Below the pieces are notes generated by a model that ran no database searches, was not told the DNA's origin, and saw only the letters and a program-made list of their open reading frames with translations. Source: Chryseobacterium rhizosphaerae (GTDB taxonomy: Bacteria > Bacteroidota > Bacteroidia > Flavobacteriales > Weeksellaceae). Taken from it: DNA of 64,000 nucleotides. The stretch covers positions 62,001-126,000 of the forward strand of contig NZ_QNUF01000010.1 of NCBI RefSeq assembly GCF_003385455.1, written 5' to 3'. Positions 53,320 through 62,443 of the stretch are shown here, piece after piece. The position numbers and the translations under genes are program-made. How positions within the stretch are numbered: position 1 is the stretch's first letter; every line of letters starts with the position of its first letter.

Positions 53320-53393
53320 CGATCCGGACGGGATTCGAACCCGCGACCTCCGCCGTGACAGGGCGGCATTCTAACCAGCTGAACTACCGGATC
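53320..53393 (-). tRNA. tRNA-Asp (GTC), copy 2
   Basis: 74 nt, same sequence as the other copies; spacer on its left is identical to the next spacer. Confidence 0.97.
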
Positions 53394-53425
53394 AATTTTT
53401 TTTAAAAGTAATTGATAAACTTTTG

Positions 53426-53499
53426 CGATCCGGACGGGATTCGAACCCGCGACCTCCGCCGTGACAGGGCGGCATTCTAACCAGCTGAACTACCGGATC
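53426..53499 (-). tRNA. tRNA-Asp (GTC), copy 1
   Basis: 74 nt, first of the cluster in the direction of transcription. Its upstream region (53500-53560) should hold the promoter. Confidence 0.97.
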
Positions 53500-53584
53500 A
53501 TTTTTGTGTAAGAACGTCGTTTCTTTTTCGTGGTTGCAAAATTACACCTTTTTTTGTTAACTGCAAATTATTTTCAAAAAAATA

Positions 53585-53602
53585 CCTTCCAATACTGGAA
53601 GG
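53585..53602 (-). terminator. Terminator of the thioredoxin gene
   Basis: Stem CCTTCCA / TGGAAGG with ATAC loop; on the minus strand it runs into TATTTTTTT. Confidence 0.8.
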
Positions 53603-53626
53603 CATTCATTATCAAACTTATTTTTT

Positions 53627-53944
53627 TTATAAGTGTGCGCTTAATTTCTCAGCGATTACCTCTTTTGGAGTAACACCTACTAATTTGTCTACTACTTCAC
53701 CGTTCTTAAAAATAAGAACTGTAGGGATATTTCTGATTCCATATTGCATTGAAATCTCCTGGTTGTTGTCTACATCCACTTTTCCTACTACTGCTTTTCC
53801 TTCAAAGTCTGATGCTACTTCTTCGATGATTGGTCCCAACGTTCTGCATGGTCCACACCATACTGCCCAGAAGTCTACTAATACTGGTTTATCAGATTTT
53901 AAAACCGTATCCTGAAATGAGCTGTCCGTAATTTCTAAAGCCAT
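53627..53944 (-). CDS. trxA: Thioredoxin
   Basis: 105 residues, single thioredoxin domain with WCGPC active site (in WAVWCGPCRTLGPI), the cis-proline region IRNIPTVLIFKNGE and no signal peptide. A cytoplasmic disulfide reductase. Cysteine desulfurase lies upstream on the same strand, 85 bp away. Confidence 0.96.
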   Translation of the reverse strand: MALEITDSSFQDTVLKSDKPVLVDFWAVWCGPCRTLGPIIEEVASDFEGKAVVGKVDVDNNQEISMQYGIRNIPTVLIFKNGEVVDKLVGVTPKEVIAEKLSAHL

Positions 53945-54029
53945 TTTGTTTCTTTTATTTTAATTAATATTATATTCTAGTTCAATTCTTCTATTGAATG
54001 TTCAAAATTACGATTTTTACATCATAAGA

Positions 54030-55205
54030 CTATCTATGCTCAACATTAGTTTTTTCTATAGCGTAGTCACTTGAAATTTCCTTTAAGGCCATTACTAAAG
54101 CATCGATCTCTGCTTTTGTTGTCATATGGCTGAAAGAGATGCGTAAAGGCGTACAATGATCCATTTCATCCTCAGAAAGTACCATCATCATTACCATTGA
54201 TGGCTTGGATGCTCCGGAAGAGCACGCACTACCCTGAGAAATGGCAATTCCTTTCATATCCAGCTGAAGACCTATCAATGGATTTTTATAAGGCAATAAT
54301 GCACTTAATACCGTGTAAAGGCTATTTTCTTTTTCAGCACTTCTTCCGTTGAATTTAATCCCTTCTATTTCTGCTGAAAGTCTTTCTATAGCATAATCTT
54401 TTATTTCCTGCATATGGCTTGTATATTCTTCCATATGATTCAGAGAAAGCTCTAATGCCTTACCAAGACCTACAATACCGCACACATTTTCTGTCCCCGC
54501 TCTAAGACTTCTTTCCTGAGGTCCTCCGGTAATGATTCCTTTTAGTCCTGTTGCTTTTCTGATAAAGGCAAAACCTGAACCTTTAGGTCCATGAAACTTA
54601 TGGGCACTGCATGAAGCAAAGTCTACCGGAATATCAGAAAGATCAAGGTTCATATGAGCCATGGTCTGTACCGTATCGGAATGGAACAGCGCATTATATT
54701 CTTTGCATAGCTGCGCTACCTTTTTAAGGTTGATGATATTTCCTATTTCGTTGTTGGCATGCATTAAGCTTACCAACGTTTTTTTATCTGAAGATTTTAA
54801 TAATTCTTCTAATTTAGAAAGGTCAATATCTCCTTTCTCGTTGGGACGGATATAGTTTACTTCTACTCCTTTTCTGCTTTTCATATCCAGAATACTTTCA
54901 GAAACACATTTGTGTTCCAAAGGAGAACTGATGATCCTTTCTACTCCAAGGTGTTCTACGCTGGATTTAATGATCATATTGTTTGATTCCGTTCCACATG
55001 ACGTGAAAATGATCTCAGCAGGACTTACATGAAGATAGTCTGCAACCTGCCTTCTTACATTTTCAATAAGTATTTTTGCTTCCTGGCCAAAGCTGTGAGT
55101 GGAAGATGGATTTCCGAAATTCATCTTCATCGTACCAACCATTGCATCTATTACTTCTTCTGCAAGAGGAGTGGTTGCGGCATTATCTAAATATATTTTA
55201 TCCAT
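54030..55205 (-). CDS. Cysteine desulfurase (IscS/NifS-like)
   Basis: 391 residues, class V aminotransferase fold. PLP lysine in SAHKFHGPKG, the histidine ...LEHKCV and the active-site cysteine loop SQGSACSSGASKPS. It takes sulfur from cysteine for Fe-S clusters or tRNA thiolation. No isc or suf scaffold gene is adjacent, so the exact subgroup is open. Confidence 0.9.
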   Translation of the reverse strand: MDKIYLDNAATTPLAEEVIDAMVGTMKMNFGNPSSTHSFGQEAKILIENVRRQVADYLHVSPAEIIFTSCGTESNNMIIKSSVEHLGVERIISSPLEHKCVSESILDMKSRKGVEVNYIRPNEKGDIDLSKLEELLKSSDKKTLVSLMHANNEIGNIINLKKVAQLCKEYNALFHSDTVQTMAHMNLDLSDIPVDFASCSAHKFHGPKGSGFAFIRKATGLKGIITGGPQERSLRAGTENVCGIVGLGKALELSLNHMEEYTSHMQEIKDYAIERLSAEIEGIKFNGRSAEKENSLYTVLSALLPYKNPLIGLQLDMKGIAISQGSACSSGASKPSMVMMMVLSEDEMDHCTPLRISFSHMTTKAEIDALVMALKEISSDYAIEKTNVEHR

Positions 55206-55207
55206 TA

Positions 55208-55675
55208 TTATTTTGAATATTTTAATTCTACGGAGTTAAATTGGTAATCTGAAGGAACTGCAAAAACAAACCATGGGCTAGAAATCACCTGAATTTCCAT
55301 TCCACCGGAAGGTTCTCCGGCAGGAACTTCTACATAAAGGATATTGTTGCTTACAGACACCGATTTAATTTCTGTAATTCTGTGACTTCCTGACCTGAAG
55401 CTTCCCAGGTTATAGAGAACAATTTTTTTATTTTTTGGAAATTTTGGGTAATTAATAGCGGATTCTTTTTCCATATCTGCAACACCCAAGCTTTCTTTGA
55501 TGCTGTTCTGAAAATCTTTTTCGTCTTTAATTATTCTGAAACCAGCCTGGTCTGTGCCTCCCTGAGACTCAGAAACGAGAATTTCTACGCTTTTCTGCAT
55601 ACCTGAAGCCTTTTGGGATGGTGTATTTGCGCAGCTCACGAGCATTGCAGCATATACAGTTAACAGCCTTTTCAT
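55208..55675 (-). CDS. PrcB-like lipoprotein
   Basis: 155 residues with a signal peptide and lipobox VSC (Cys14). The C-terminal half (NKKIVLYNLGSFRSGSHRIT and VISSPWFVFAVP) fits the PrcB C-terminal domain family, named after a protease complex subunit in Treponema. It ends 2 bp before the cysteine desulfurase, so they may be cotranscribed. Confidence 0.65.
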   Translation of the reverse strand: MKRLLTVYAAMLVSCANTPSQKASGMQKSVEILVSESQGGTDQAGFRIIKDEKDFQNSIKESLGVADMEKESAINYPKFPKNKKIVLYNLGSFRSGSHRITEIKSVSVSNNILYVEVPAGEPSGGMEIQVISSPWFVFAVPSDYQFNSVELKYSK

Positions 55676-55699
55676 TTTTTACACTTTTATCATCCAAAA

Positions 55700-56287
55700 T
55701 TAATGAAAAAATTGGTAATGTCCCTCATTTGCCCATTTCAACATTGGCCGATCTCCGGAAGTATCACCAAATGCAATAATTTTATCGTATCTGGAATCGT
55801 TTATTTCTTCTTTTATTCTTACCAGTTTTTCTTTTCCATTACAGTTTTTACCGATAAAATTTCCTGTGAAAACTCCGTTTTTAAACTCTGCCCGTGTAGA
55901 AACAAGCTGCATTTTCAATTCTTCAGCAAAAGGTTTTACCCAGATATCCAAAGAAGCTGTGACCAATAAACTCTGTATATTATTCCTATCGATATTTTTT
56001 ATAAAGTCGAGGGCATTTTCCCTAACAATCTGAGGGTAATGGTGCTCAAAAAACTGCTTAGACTTCATCTCTATTTTTTCCTGGGTTTGTCCTTTCAGAA
56101 TAGATCCTATAAAACTTTTTTTCACCTTTTCGGTTTCAGCAAGTTTCAGTTTCAGTAAAATAAAAAGAGGAACATGCTTTAAAAATTGTATTCTGTACTT
56201 TGTAGAATCGTAAAACTTGAGATACATAAACATGGTATCCTTATAGGTCAAAGTTCCGTCAAAATCAAAACAATACAATTTTTTCAT
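55700..56287 (-). CDS. HAD-IB family phosphatase, last gene of a polyprenyl-arabinose-type cluster
   Basis: 195 residues. HAD motif I is FDFDGTLTYKD, motif II is LLVTASLD, and motif III/IV is AFGDTSGDRPML. Phosphoserine phosphatase-like. Together with the three upstream genes it could remove the 5-phosphate from polyprenylphosphoryl-5-phosphoribose; in mycobacteria an unrelated phosphatase is thought to do this. That role is inference. It starts 4 bp after the SDR gene. Confidence 0.8.
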   Translation of the reverse strand: MKKLYCFDFDGTLTYKDTMFMYLKFYDSTKYRIQFLKHVPLFILLKLKLAETEKVKKSFIGSILKGQTQEKIEMKSKQFFEHHYPQIVRENALDFIKNIDRNNIQSLLVTASLDIWVKPFAEELKMQLVSTRAEFKNGVFTGNFIGKNCNGKEKLVRIKEEINDSRYDKIIAFGDTSGDRPMLKWANEGHYQFFH

Positions 56288-56291
56288 TTTT

Positions 56292-57017
56292 TTAAAGCTT
56301 TAATTTTTTAAATATAAATTCAGGGATATTCCTGATAATCATCATGATAATACTCCAAATCGGCAAAACATATGCCACGTTATTTTGCTTTTTGAATGCT
56401 TTATAAATACAGGCGGCAGCTTGCTTGGGACTTGCTGTCAGCTTAGGGTTTAAAGGCAGGCCTTCTGTCATTTTGGTAGCCATAAATCCGGGTTTTACCG
56501 TCAGGACATGTACTTTTTTATCAAAAAGGTAATTCCTCAGACCGCTTAAATAAGCTGTAAAAGCAGCTTTTGCACTTCCATAGATAAAATTACTCTGTCT
56601 TCCTCTGTCTCCGGCTACGGATGAAAGTCCGATAATGGTTCCCGATCTTCTGTTTTCAAATTTATGAGCAAAATAGTTCATTACAGGAATAAGCTTAGAA
56701 TAATTGATCCCGATAATACGTTCTGTATTTTTGTTATCATAAAGCCCTTCTTCTGTTCCTTCCCCCAAATATCCCACAGCACAAAATAATACATTTGAAT
56801 TGATATTATCAAATCTATTATAATCAATTTCTTTCATCAGATCCAATTCAACAACTTCAGACTGTTGCAGAAATTTGACATCTATATGTCTTGCAAATCT
56901 TTCTGTAGTTTCTTTATTTGAGGTAAAAAGATATATTTTTTCAAACTTTTCGCCTTCCTGAAGTGCTTTTTCCACAAAAGCCTGTGCCACCTCAGATGTA
57001 CTTCCCAGAACTATCAT
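56292..57017 (-). CDS. SDR reductase, DprE2-like
   Basis: 241 residues. Rossmann start VLGSTSEVAQAFVEKAL, GLSSVAGDRGR with the catalytic Ser and YGSAKAAF with Tyr and Lys. This pattern and the neighbouring FAD oxidase fit DprE2, which reduces the 2-keto intermediate to polyprenylphosphoryl-arabinose. It overlaps the oxidase gene by 1 bp. Confidence 0.8.
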   Translation of the reverse strand: MIVLGSTSEVAQAFVEKALQEGEKFEKIYLFTSNKETTERFARHIDVKFLQQSEVVELDLMKEIDYNRFDNINSNVLFCAVGYLGEGTEEGLYDNKNTERIIGINYSKLIPVMNYFAHKFENRRSGTIIGLSSVAGDRGRQSNFIYGSAKAAFTAYLSGLRNYLFDKKVHVLTVKPGFMATKMTEGLPLNPKLTASPKQAAACIYKAFKKQNNVAYVLPIWSIIMMIIRNIPEFIFKKLKL

Positions 57018-58336
57018 TATGAATTGTTATTTAAGATTCTTTTGTGCTGTAAAGACACAAATTTAGAGTTTCTAATATTTTTCAGGTAGTTGGTCAGTGA
57101 TGATCTGCTCATACTGTCTTTGGTAAGGTAAATTCTTCCTCCAAACTCCTGAACGATGCTGTCCAGCTGATCTACCAGTTTTTTCAGTTTTGAATTCACT
57201 TTGAAATCCAGAGCCAGTGTATAGCCTTCTACAGGAAATGAATTATAAGCTTCCGGATTATTCTTTCCGAAAAGCTTTAATACAGCCAGAAATGATCCGT
57301 TGCCACTTTTAGCAATCGTTTCAAGGATTCTTTTCATCCCTTCTTTTCCTGCTTCCTTAGGAATGACCATCTGATACTGAATGAAGCCGGATTTTCCATA
57401 GATTTTATTCCAATCATTAATGGCATCTAACGGATAAAAAAACGTCTCGTAATCAATAAAATTTTTGACCTCCTTCTTGGATTGTTTTTTATAATATAGC
57501 CAATTGAAAATTTTCACTGTCAGGGCATTCAATACAAATCCCGGAAAGTAAAAAGGAACAGTAGGCTGTAGTTTTTTCTTTAATCTGAGGGGTGTTTTCG
57601 CCAAATTCTGGGGAAGCTCATGCTGAAAAGCATGTTCTCCTCTCATGAGAATACTTCTGCCGATATTTTTTCCCTTTTGAAGACAGTCGATCCATGCTAC
57701 CGTATACGTCCAGTTTTCACTTTCCTCAAACAGTCTGAAAATTTCATCCAGATTATCAGCTTTAATGCTTTCCTGACGGATGTAGGCGGATTCTATATTT
57801 TTAAGCTTAAATTTTGCAGTGAGAATAATTCCGGTAAGTCCCATTCCTCCAATCGTTGCCCAAAATTTCTCTGAATTCTCTTCTCTGGAACAGGTAATAA
57901 TTTCTCCATTTTCAGTCATCAGTTTAAACTCTATGACATATTCTGAAAAACAACCTTCTGCATGGTGATTCTTACCATGAACATCGGAAGCGATGGCTCC
58001 TCCTACTGAAATAAATTTTGTTCCCGGTGTGACATAAAGGAAATATCCCTGTGGCACTGCTATTTCAAGTACATCTGAAAGCAATACCCCGGATTCGCAT
58101 TCTATCACTCCGTTTAAACGGTCAAAACTGATGAATTTATTTAGTTTTTTGGTAGAAAAAATGGTTTCCCCCAATGAAGCATCTCCATAACATCTTCCAT
58201 TACCTCTTGCGATAACCTCATTATGATCAAGAACAAACTTCTTTATTTTTTTGAAGCTGTCCTCAGATCTCATCTCTTTTTCTACTACCGGGAAATTTCC
58301 CCAGTTTGTAACCTTCTGTGTGAAATTCGGCTTCAT
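57017..58336 (-). CDS. FAD-dependent oxidoreductase, DprE1-like
   Basis: 439 residues of the VAO/FAD-linked oxidase family. FAD region IARGNGRCYGDASLGE, then VTPGTKFISVGGAIASDVHG and a C-terminal arabinono-lactone oxidase-like part. The conserved His-binding and Cys387 sites of mycobacterial DprE1 cannot be assigned by eye. It would oxidise the 2'-hydroxyl of polyprenylphosphoryl-ribose. It overlaps the UbiA gene by 4 bp. Confidence 0.82.
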   Translation of the reverse strand: MKPNFTQKVTNWGNFPVVEKEMRSEDSFKKIKKFVLDHNEVIARGNGRCYGDASLGETIFSTKKLNKFISFDRLNGVIECESGVLLSDVLEIAVPQGYFLYVTPGTKFISVGGAIASDVHGKNHHAEGCFSEYVIEFKLMTENGEIITCSREENSEKFWATIGGMGLTGIILTAKFKLKNIESAYIRQESIKADNLDEIFRLFEESENWTYTVAWIDCLQKGKNIGRSILMRGEHAFQHELPQNLAKTPLRLKKKLQPTVPFYFPGFVLNALTVKIFNWLYYKKQSKKEVKNFIDYETFFYPLDAINDWNKIYGKSGFIQYQMVIPKEAGKEGMKRILETIAKSGNGSFLAVLKLFGKNNPEAYNSFPVEGYTLALDFKVNSKLKKLVDQLDSIVQEFGGRIYLTKDSMSRSSLTNYLKNIRNSKFVSLQHKRILNNNS

Positions 58337-59220
58337 TTCTTAAAGTAAATTTGAATTAAAAATGTAGCAACCCAAAGTAATAAGGTTACCTGTATATAAC
58401 GGTCTCTATAGACAATTTTGGTAGGAGATTCTGTTCTATTGTACACCAATGTTTGCTGAAGGTATCTCAAAAGGGCAAATACGACAAAAATAACCGTATA
58501 AAATACTCTTTCATGAAACCTTGCCTGCACTTCCGGTGAAAGGGTAAACATCAGATAACATACAATGGCCAATGTTATGGAAATAGACAGTGCAATATCT
58601 GCAAACTGAACGTTATATCCATCCAACGCTTTTCTTGTCTTTCCGGAAACCTGAGCATTGATAAGCTCCCCTCTTCTCTTTCCGATCGCTAATACCAATG
58701 CCAGTACAAACGTCAATAAAATAGCCCATTGTGAAATACTGATTCCTGTAATATAACCACCGGCTAAAACCCGCAGTACAAATCCTATTGCAATAATAAA
58801 AATATCAATGATAGGAACATGTTTCAGTCTGAATGTATACGCAAGGTTCATCACCACATAAAAACTAATGATAGCTCCAAATTTCCATAAATGCTCATGA
58901 AAATAAAACTGCGCAAAGAATACAAGGGCGATATCTATAATCACCAGCCCAATAAGAATTCCTATAGCTTTTGATTTTGAGATCGCTCCACTTGCCAGCG
59001 GTCTTCTTCTCTTTTCAGGATGCTTTCTGTCTGCTTCAATATCATTATAATCATTCAGAATATAAACAACGCTGGCTGCTAATGAGAAAATAACAAAGGC
59101 AAAGATACTTTTAGAGAGCAGGTCTATATTGGTAATATTACCTGAGAAAAACAGAGGGACAAATACAAAAAGGTTTTTCACCCATTGCTCCACACGGAGC
59201 AGTTTAAGATATTTCTTCAT
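58333..59220 (-). CDS. UbiA-type prenyltransferase, decaprenyl-phosphate phosphoribosyltransferase-like
   Basis: 295 residues with about eight or nine membrane helices. The NDxxD region is NDYNDIEADRKHPEKRRRPL followed by ASG, as in Rv3806c-like DPPR synthases, and a second Asp motif IDIFIIAIGF-type segment is present. It would transfer 5-phosphoribose to a polyprenyl phosphate. First gene of a four-gene overlapping operon. Confidence 0.85.
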   Translation of the reverse strand: MKKYLKLLRVEQWVKNLFVFVPLFFSGNITNIDLLSKSIFAFVIFSLAASVVYILNDYNDIEADRKHPEKRRRPLASGAISKSKAIGILIGLVIIDIALVFFAQFYFHEHLWKFGAIISFYVVMNLAYTFRLKHVPIIDIFIIAIGFVLRVLAGGYITGISISQWAILLTFVLALVLAIGKRRGELINAQVSGKTRKALDGYNVQFADIALSISITLAIVCYLMFTLSPEVQARFHERVFYTVIFVVFALLRYLQQTLVYNRTESPTKIVYRDRYIQVTLLLWVATFLIQIYFKK

Positions 59221-59281
59221 TTATGTTGTTTCAAATACAAAAATAACAAATTCAAAATTGACAGCATAAAAATACAAAAAA

Positions 59282-59296
59282 AACCGCCGGGGCGGT
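59282..59296 (-). terminator. Terminator of the OmpA-like gene
   Basis: Stem AACCGCC / GGCGGTC-type with a GG centre; on the minus strand it runs into TTTTTTTT. Confidence 0.75.
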
Positions 59297-59327
59297 CTTT
59301 TACGAAAATATTTATATGTTAAATTAA

Positions 59328-60017
59328 TTATTGCCCTTGTTTGGCATCATTAATCATTTTTTCATTGGCAGTAATGGCAAATTCCACTCTTCTGTTTTTA
59401 GCTCTTCCTTCGTCAGTATCATTGCTGGCAACAGGCATATTTTTACCTTCACCTTTTGTGAACATTCTGCTGTTTGCAATTCCTTTTCCAGATAAATAAG
59501 CTTTTACAGCATCAGCTCTTCTTTGAGAAAGTGCCACGTTGTACGCATCTTTACCTACGCTGTCTGTATGTCCGTAGATATTGATGTTTGTATCCGGGTT
59601 ATCCGCTAATACTTTAGCTAGTTTATCCAGGTTGGTTTGTGCTACAGAAGTAAGATTTGAAGAGTCGAAAGCAAAGTTTACGATACTTTCATTCATCGTT
59701 ACTTTAATACCATCTCCTACTCTTTCAACCTGAGCTCCTGGTAAAGTTTCTTTAATATCTTTAGCCTGCTTATCCATTTTGTTACCGATAACGTTACCTG
59801 CAACTCCACCGATAATACCACCTAATACGGCACCAATCGCTCCATTTCCTCCTTTACCTACATTGTTACCTAAGATACCTCCCAATACAGCTCCTGATGC
59901 AACACCTACTGCTGTACCTCTCTGTTGGTGGTTTGAATTCTGAACCGCTTCACAACTTGTCAATAACAAAGCTGATGATAAAAAAAGGGCTCCTACGTAT
60001 GTTTTATTAAATTTCAT
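59328..60017 (-). CDS. OmpA family lipoprotein with glycine-zipper region
   Basis: 229 residues with lipobox LTSC (Cys22). Residues ~34-80 form a glycine-zipper-like stretch (GVASGAVLGGILGNNVGKGG), and residues ~105-220 an OmpA C-terminal peptidoglycan-binding domain (NFAFDSSNLTSVAQTNLDKL, INIYGHTDSVGKDAYN, LSQRRADAVKAYL). It should link outer membrane and cell wall. Confidence 0.9.
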   Translation of the reverse strand: MKFNKTYVGALFLSSALLLTSCEAVQNSNHQQRGTAVGVASGAVLGGILGNNVGKGGNGAIGAVLGGIIGGVAGNVIGNKMDKQAKDIKETLPGAQVERVGDGIKVTMNESIVNFAFDSSNLTSVAQTNLDKLAKVLADNPDTNINIYGHTDSVGKDAYNVALSQRRADAVKAYLSGKGIANSRMFTKGEGKNMPVASNDTDEGRAKNRRVEFAITANEKMINDAKQGQ

Positions 60018-60044
60018 TTTTTTTTGATCTTTTATGTTGATAAA

Positions 60045-60536
60045 TTATTTCATTCCAGCTCTTTCGAAGTTGTAAACAACTTTTACATTTTCTCCGTCAA
60101 ACGGAACATCCTGTTCAAGAGAAAACTGATCTGTAGTCTGGCTTACTAATGTCAGCGTATATCCAGCTGTATTTTGTTTTGCTTTGGTACCTGCAGCAAT
60201 TTTTTTAAACATAAACGTGTTACCGTTTTTCACTTCAAACTTGATAGGTTGTGTCACAGCCGGGCAATTTCCACCACCGTTTAGGGTGTAAGCTCCCGTC
60301 CAGTTATTAGGAATCAGTCTCCAGTGACTTCCTACGAAACACTGAGCGTCTGCTCCTTCATCGAAAGGCTTAATTTTGTATCCTTTATCGTAATTTACGC
60401 TAACAATCTGCCAATCTCCTTTCATCTTAAGGAAATCTCCCTTTTGATTCTGAGCTGTAGCTGCTTTATTCACTGAGGAACAAGACACTGCAAAAATGGA
60501 TGTTCCTAACATCCCTGCAAGTAGTAACTTTTTCAT
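60045..60536 (-). CDS. Lipocalin-like lipoprotein
   Basis: 163 residues with lipobox VSC (Cys19). The mature part (GDWQIVSVNYDKGYKIKPFD, CFVGSHWRLIPNNWTGAYTL) fits the small lipocalin-like family of Bacteroidota. It lies 27 bp upstream of the OmpA-like gene on the same strand and is probably in its operon. Confidence 0.75.
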   Translation of the reverse strand: MKKLLLAGMLGTSIFAVSCSSVNKAATAQNQKGDFLKMKGDWQIVSVNYDKGYKIKPFDEGADAQCFVGSHWRLIPNNWTGAYTLNGGGNCPAVTQPIKFEVKNGNTFMFKKIAAGTKAKQNTAGYTLTLVSQTTDQFSLEQDVPFDGENVKVVYNFERAGMK

Positions 60537-60609
60537 TTTGTTGTTTATTATTTTGTTAGTATAAAGTTACAAAAAACCGTGCCAAAATTGAAAATAAAAA
60601 ATAAAAAAA

Positions 60610-60626
60610 GTCCGAAAATTTCGGAC
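60610..60626 (-). terminator. Terminator of the subtilisin-like gene
   Basis: Stem GTCCGA / TCGGAC; on the minus strand it runs into TTTTTTT. Located 36 bp after the stop at 60662. Confidence 0.75.
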
Positions 60627-60661
60627 CTTTTATGGTTTAGCCTTAAATACAGGTAGATAAA

Positions 60662-62344
60662 CTATTTTTTAACAGTCTTTTTTACGGATTTCGAAGGCTT
60701 AATTTTAGTTGATGATTTACCGTTATAGAAGTTGGTGTACGCATATTCTGCAGCTTTCTTCACATCAATAACACCTCCTGCCTGAGAATAATCAGCAAAC
60801 CCGTTTTCTGTATTAGGGTTACTGCTTTTTACAAGTGCTTCAATAACCTGATAAGGTTTAAGGTCTGGCATATAAGCTAATAAAATAGCTGCAGCTCCCG
60901 CTACAACCGGTGAAGCCATAGAAGTTCCCTGAAGGTACTTATATTCGTTTTTAGGAACGGTAGAATAGATTTCTTCTCCCGGAGCAAAAACATTAACCAT
61001 TTTTTTATTATAGTTTGAGAAGCTTGCTCTCAATGCACTATTCTTATTGGTACTCGCTCCCACCACAAGAACATTGCTTACGAATGGTTTTTCATCAGCA
61101 ACATTTTTAAAATTGGTAGGAAAAGCCAGGTGTTCTGCTACATCTTCATTTTCGTTACCGGCAGCTTTTACCAGGAGTACACCTTTATCTTCAGCATATT
61201 TAAAGGCATCCCAAACTACATTTTTACCCGGAGAAACAGGTTTTCCAAAGCTCATATTTAAAACTTTAGCCCCATTATCTACAGCATATCTTATGGCATT
61301 GGCAACGTCTTTATCTCTTTCGTCTCCATTTGGAACGGTTCTTACAGACATGATCTTTGCTACTTTGGAAGCAACACCATACTGAATGACATTCCCCTGT
61401 GGAAGACCGGCAATAATTCCCGCTACGTGAGTTCCATGCTCTGCGTCAGGACCTTCATAATGGTTGTTACCGTATTTTTTTTCTGAATAGTCATCATAGT
61501 TGTCTCCTACAATTTCTTTTCTTGTATCATAGCTAAGATCATATTGCTTGGATTGTGGAGCATAATAATCAATAGCTTCTTTCATCTGTTCTTTGATCAG
61601 CTTCTCAAATTCTGCAGAAGATTTCCCTTTGAATTCCGGGCTTTGAGACACCTGCCCTAAAACCTGAAATGCGATTGCATCTTTCTGTTCAGTAGGTGCT
61701 TTGATCGCTGAAATAGTTTCTGCTGTCACGGCTTTTCCACCCAGTAATTTAACCATATTCGGGATCAGTTCATTGATCATAGAATATGTCTGGAAATTCT
61801 GTTTTGCCTCTATGCTTTTTTTAGTGAAAAGCTCTTTAGCTTTCATATACATAGCAAAGTCTTCCGGCATCTTAGCCTGATTGGCTTTATTTTTTGTAGA
61901 ATCATCCCCTTCAAAAAGTGGCTTATATTTGGCAACAACTCTTGTTACTTCCATATTGTCAATATCTACATCACCATTCTTGCCTCCGATAAAGTTCCAT
62001 CCGTGTACATCGTCAATATATCCGTTTCCGTCATCATCTTTCCCGTTACCAGGAACTTCATTAGGATTTGACCATAGGTTTTTTACCAATCCCGGGTGAT
62101 CAACCTGTACCCCACTGTCTAAAACCCCCACTACAACAGTTTTGGGTTTCAAACCTTTAGACTCTAAATATTGATAGGCGTTTGCCGTATTGACACCATA
62201 TACTTTTGAAGTGGAAAAATCTTTATGATACCATGTCATCAGATCTTTATCTTCTTTTGGGTCGATGCTTTTAGCGCTAGACTCCTGTGCATAAGAGAAA
62301 CTAAAACCTGCTAAAAAAACAGCAGCTAATAATACCTTTTTCAT
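60662..62344 (-). CDS. S8 family subtilisin-like serine protease
   Basis: 560 residues from ATG 62344 (MKKVLLAAVFLAGFSFSYAQ signal peptide; a frame up to 62407 adds an unlikely tail). Catalytic triad: Asp in VGVLDSGVQVDHP, His in HGTHVAGIIAG and Ser in GTSMASPVVAG. An insertion of about 200 residues separates Asp and His, typical of Bacteroidota members. Exported protease; no T9SS sorting domain is seen, the C-terminus being Lys/Ser rich. Confidence 0.92.
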   Translation of the reverse strand: MKKVLLAAVFLAGFSFSYAQESSAKSIDPKEDKDLMTWYHKDFSTSKVYGVNTANAYQYLESKGLKPKTVVVGVLDSGVQVDHPGLVKNLWSNPNEVPGNGKDDDGNGYIDDVHGWNFIGGKNGDVDIDNMEVTRVVAKYKPLFEGDDSTKNKANQAKMPEDFAMYMKAKELFTKKSIEAKQNFQTYSMINELIPNMVKLLGGKAVTAETISAIKAPTEQKDAIAFQVLGQVSQSPEFKGKSSAEFEKLIKEQMKEAIDYYAPQSKQYDLSYDTRKEIVGDNYDDYSEKKYGNNHYEGPDAEHGTHVAGIIAGLPQGNVIQYGVASKVAKIMSVRTVPNGDERDKDVANAIRYAVDNGAKVLNMSFGKPVSPGKNVVWDAFKYAEDKGVLLVKAAGNENEDVAEHLAFPTNFKNVADEKPFVSNVLVVGASTNKNSALRASFSNYNKKMVNVFAPGEEIYSTVPKNEYKYLQGTSMASPVVAGAAAILLAYMPDLKPYQVIEALVKSSNPNTENGFADYSQAGGVIDVKKAAEYAYTNFYNGKSSTKIKPSKSVKKTVKK

Positions 62345-62443
62345 ATGTTGATATTTATTTTTTTCTAAAATCATACAATCGTCATCTTCATTTAGCTTAT
62401 TTGCCACGAAATTTCCTTAATAGGAATTCATATTAAATACAAC

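Larger units (their letters stand above)
53108..53499 (-). repeat. 106-bp tandem repeat of tRNA-Asp genes
   Basis: The four tRNA-Asp genes start exactly 106 bp apart, and the spacers are nearly identical. The array must have arisen by tandem duplication and is kept uniform, probably by recombination. Confidence 0.95.
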
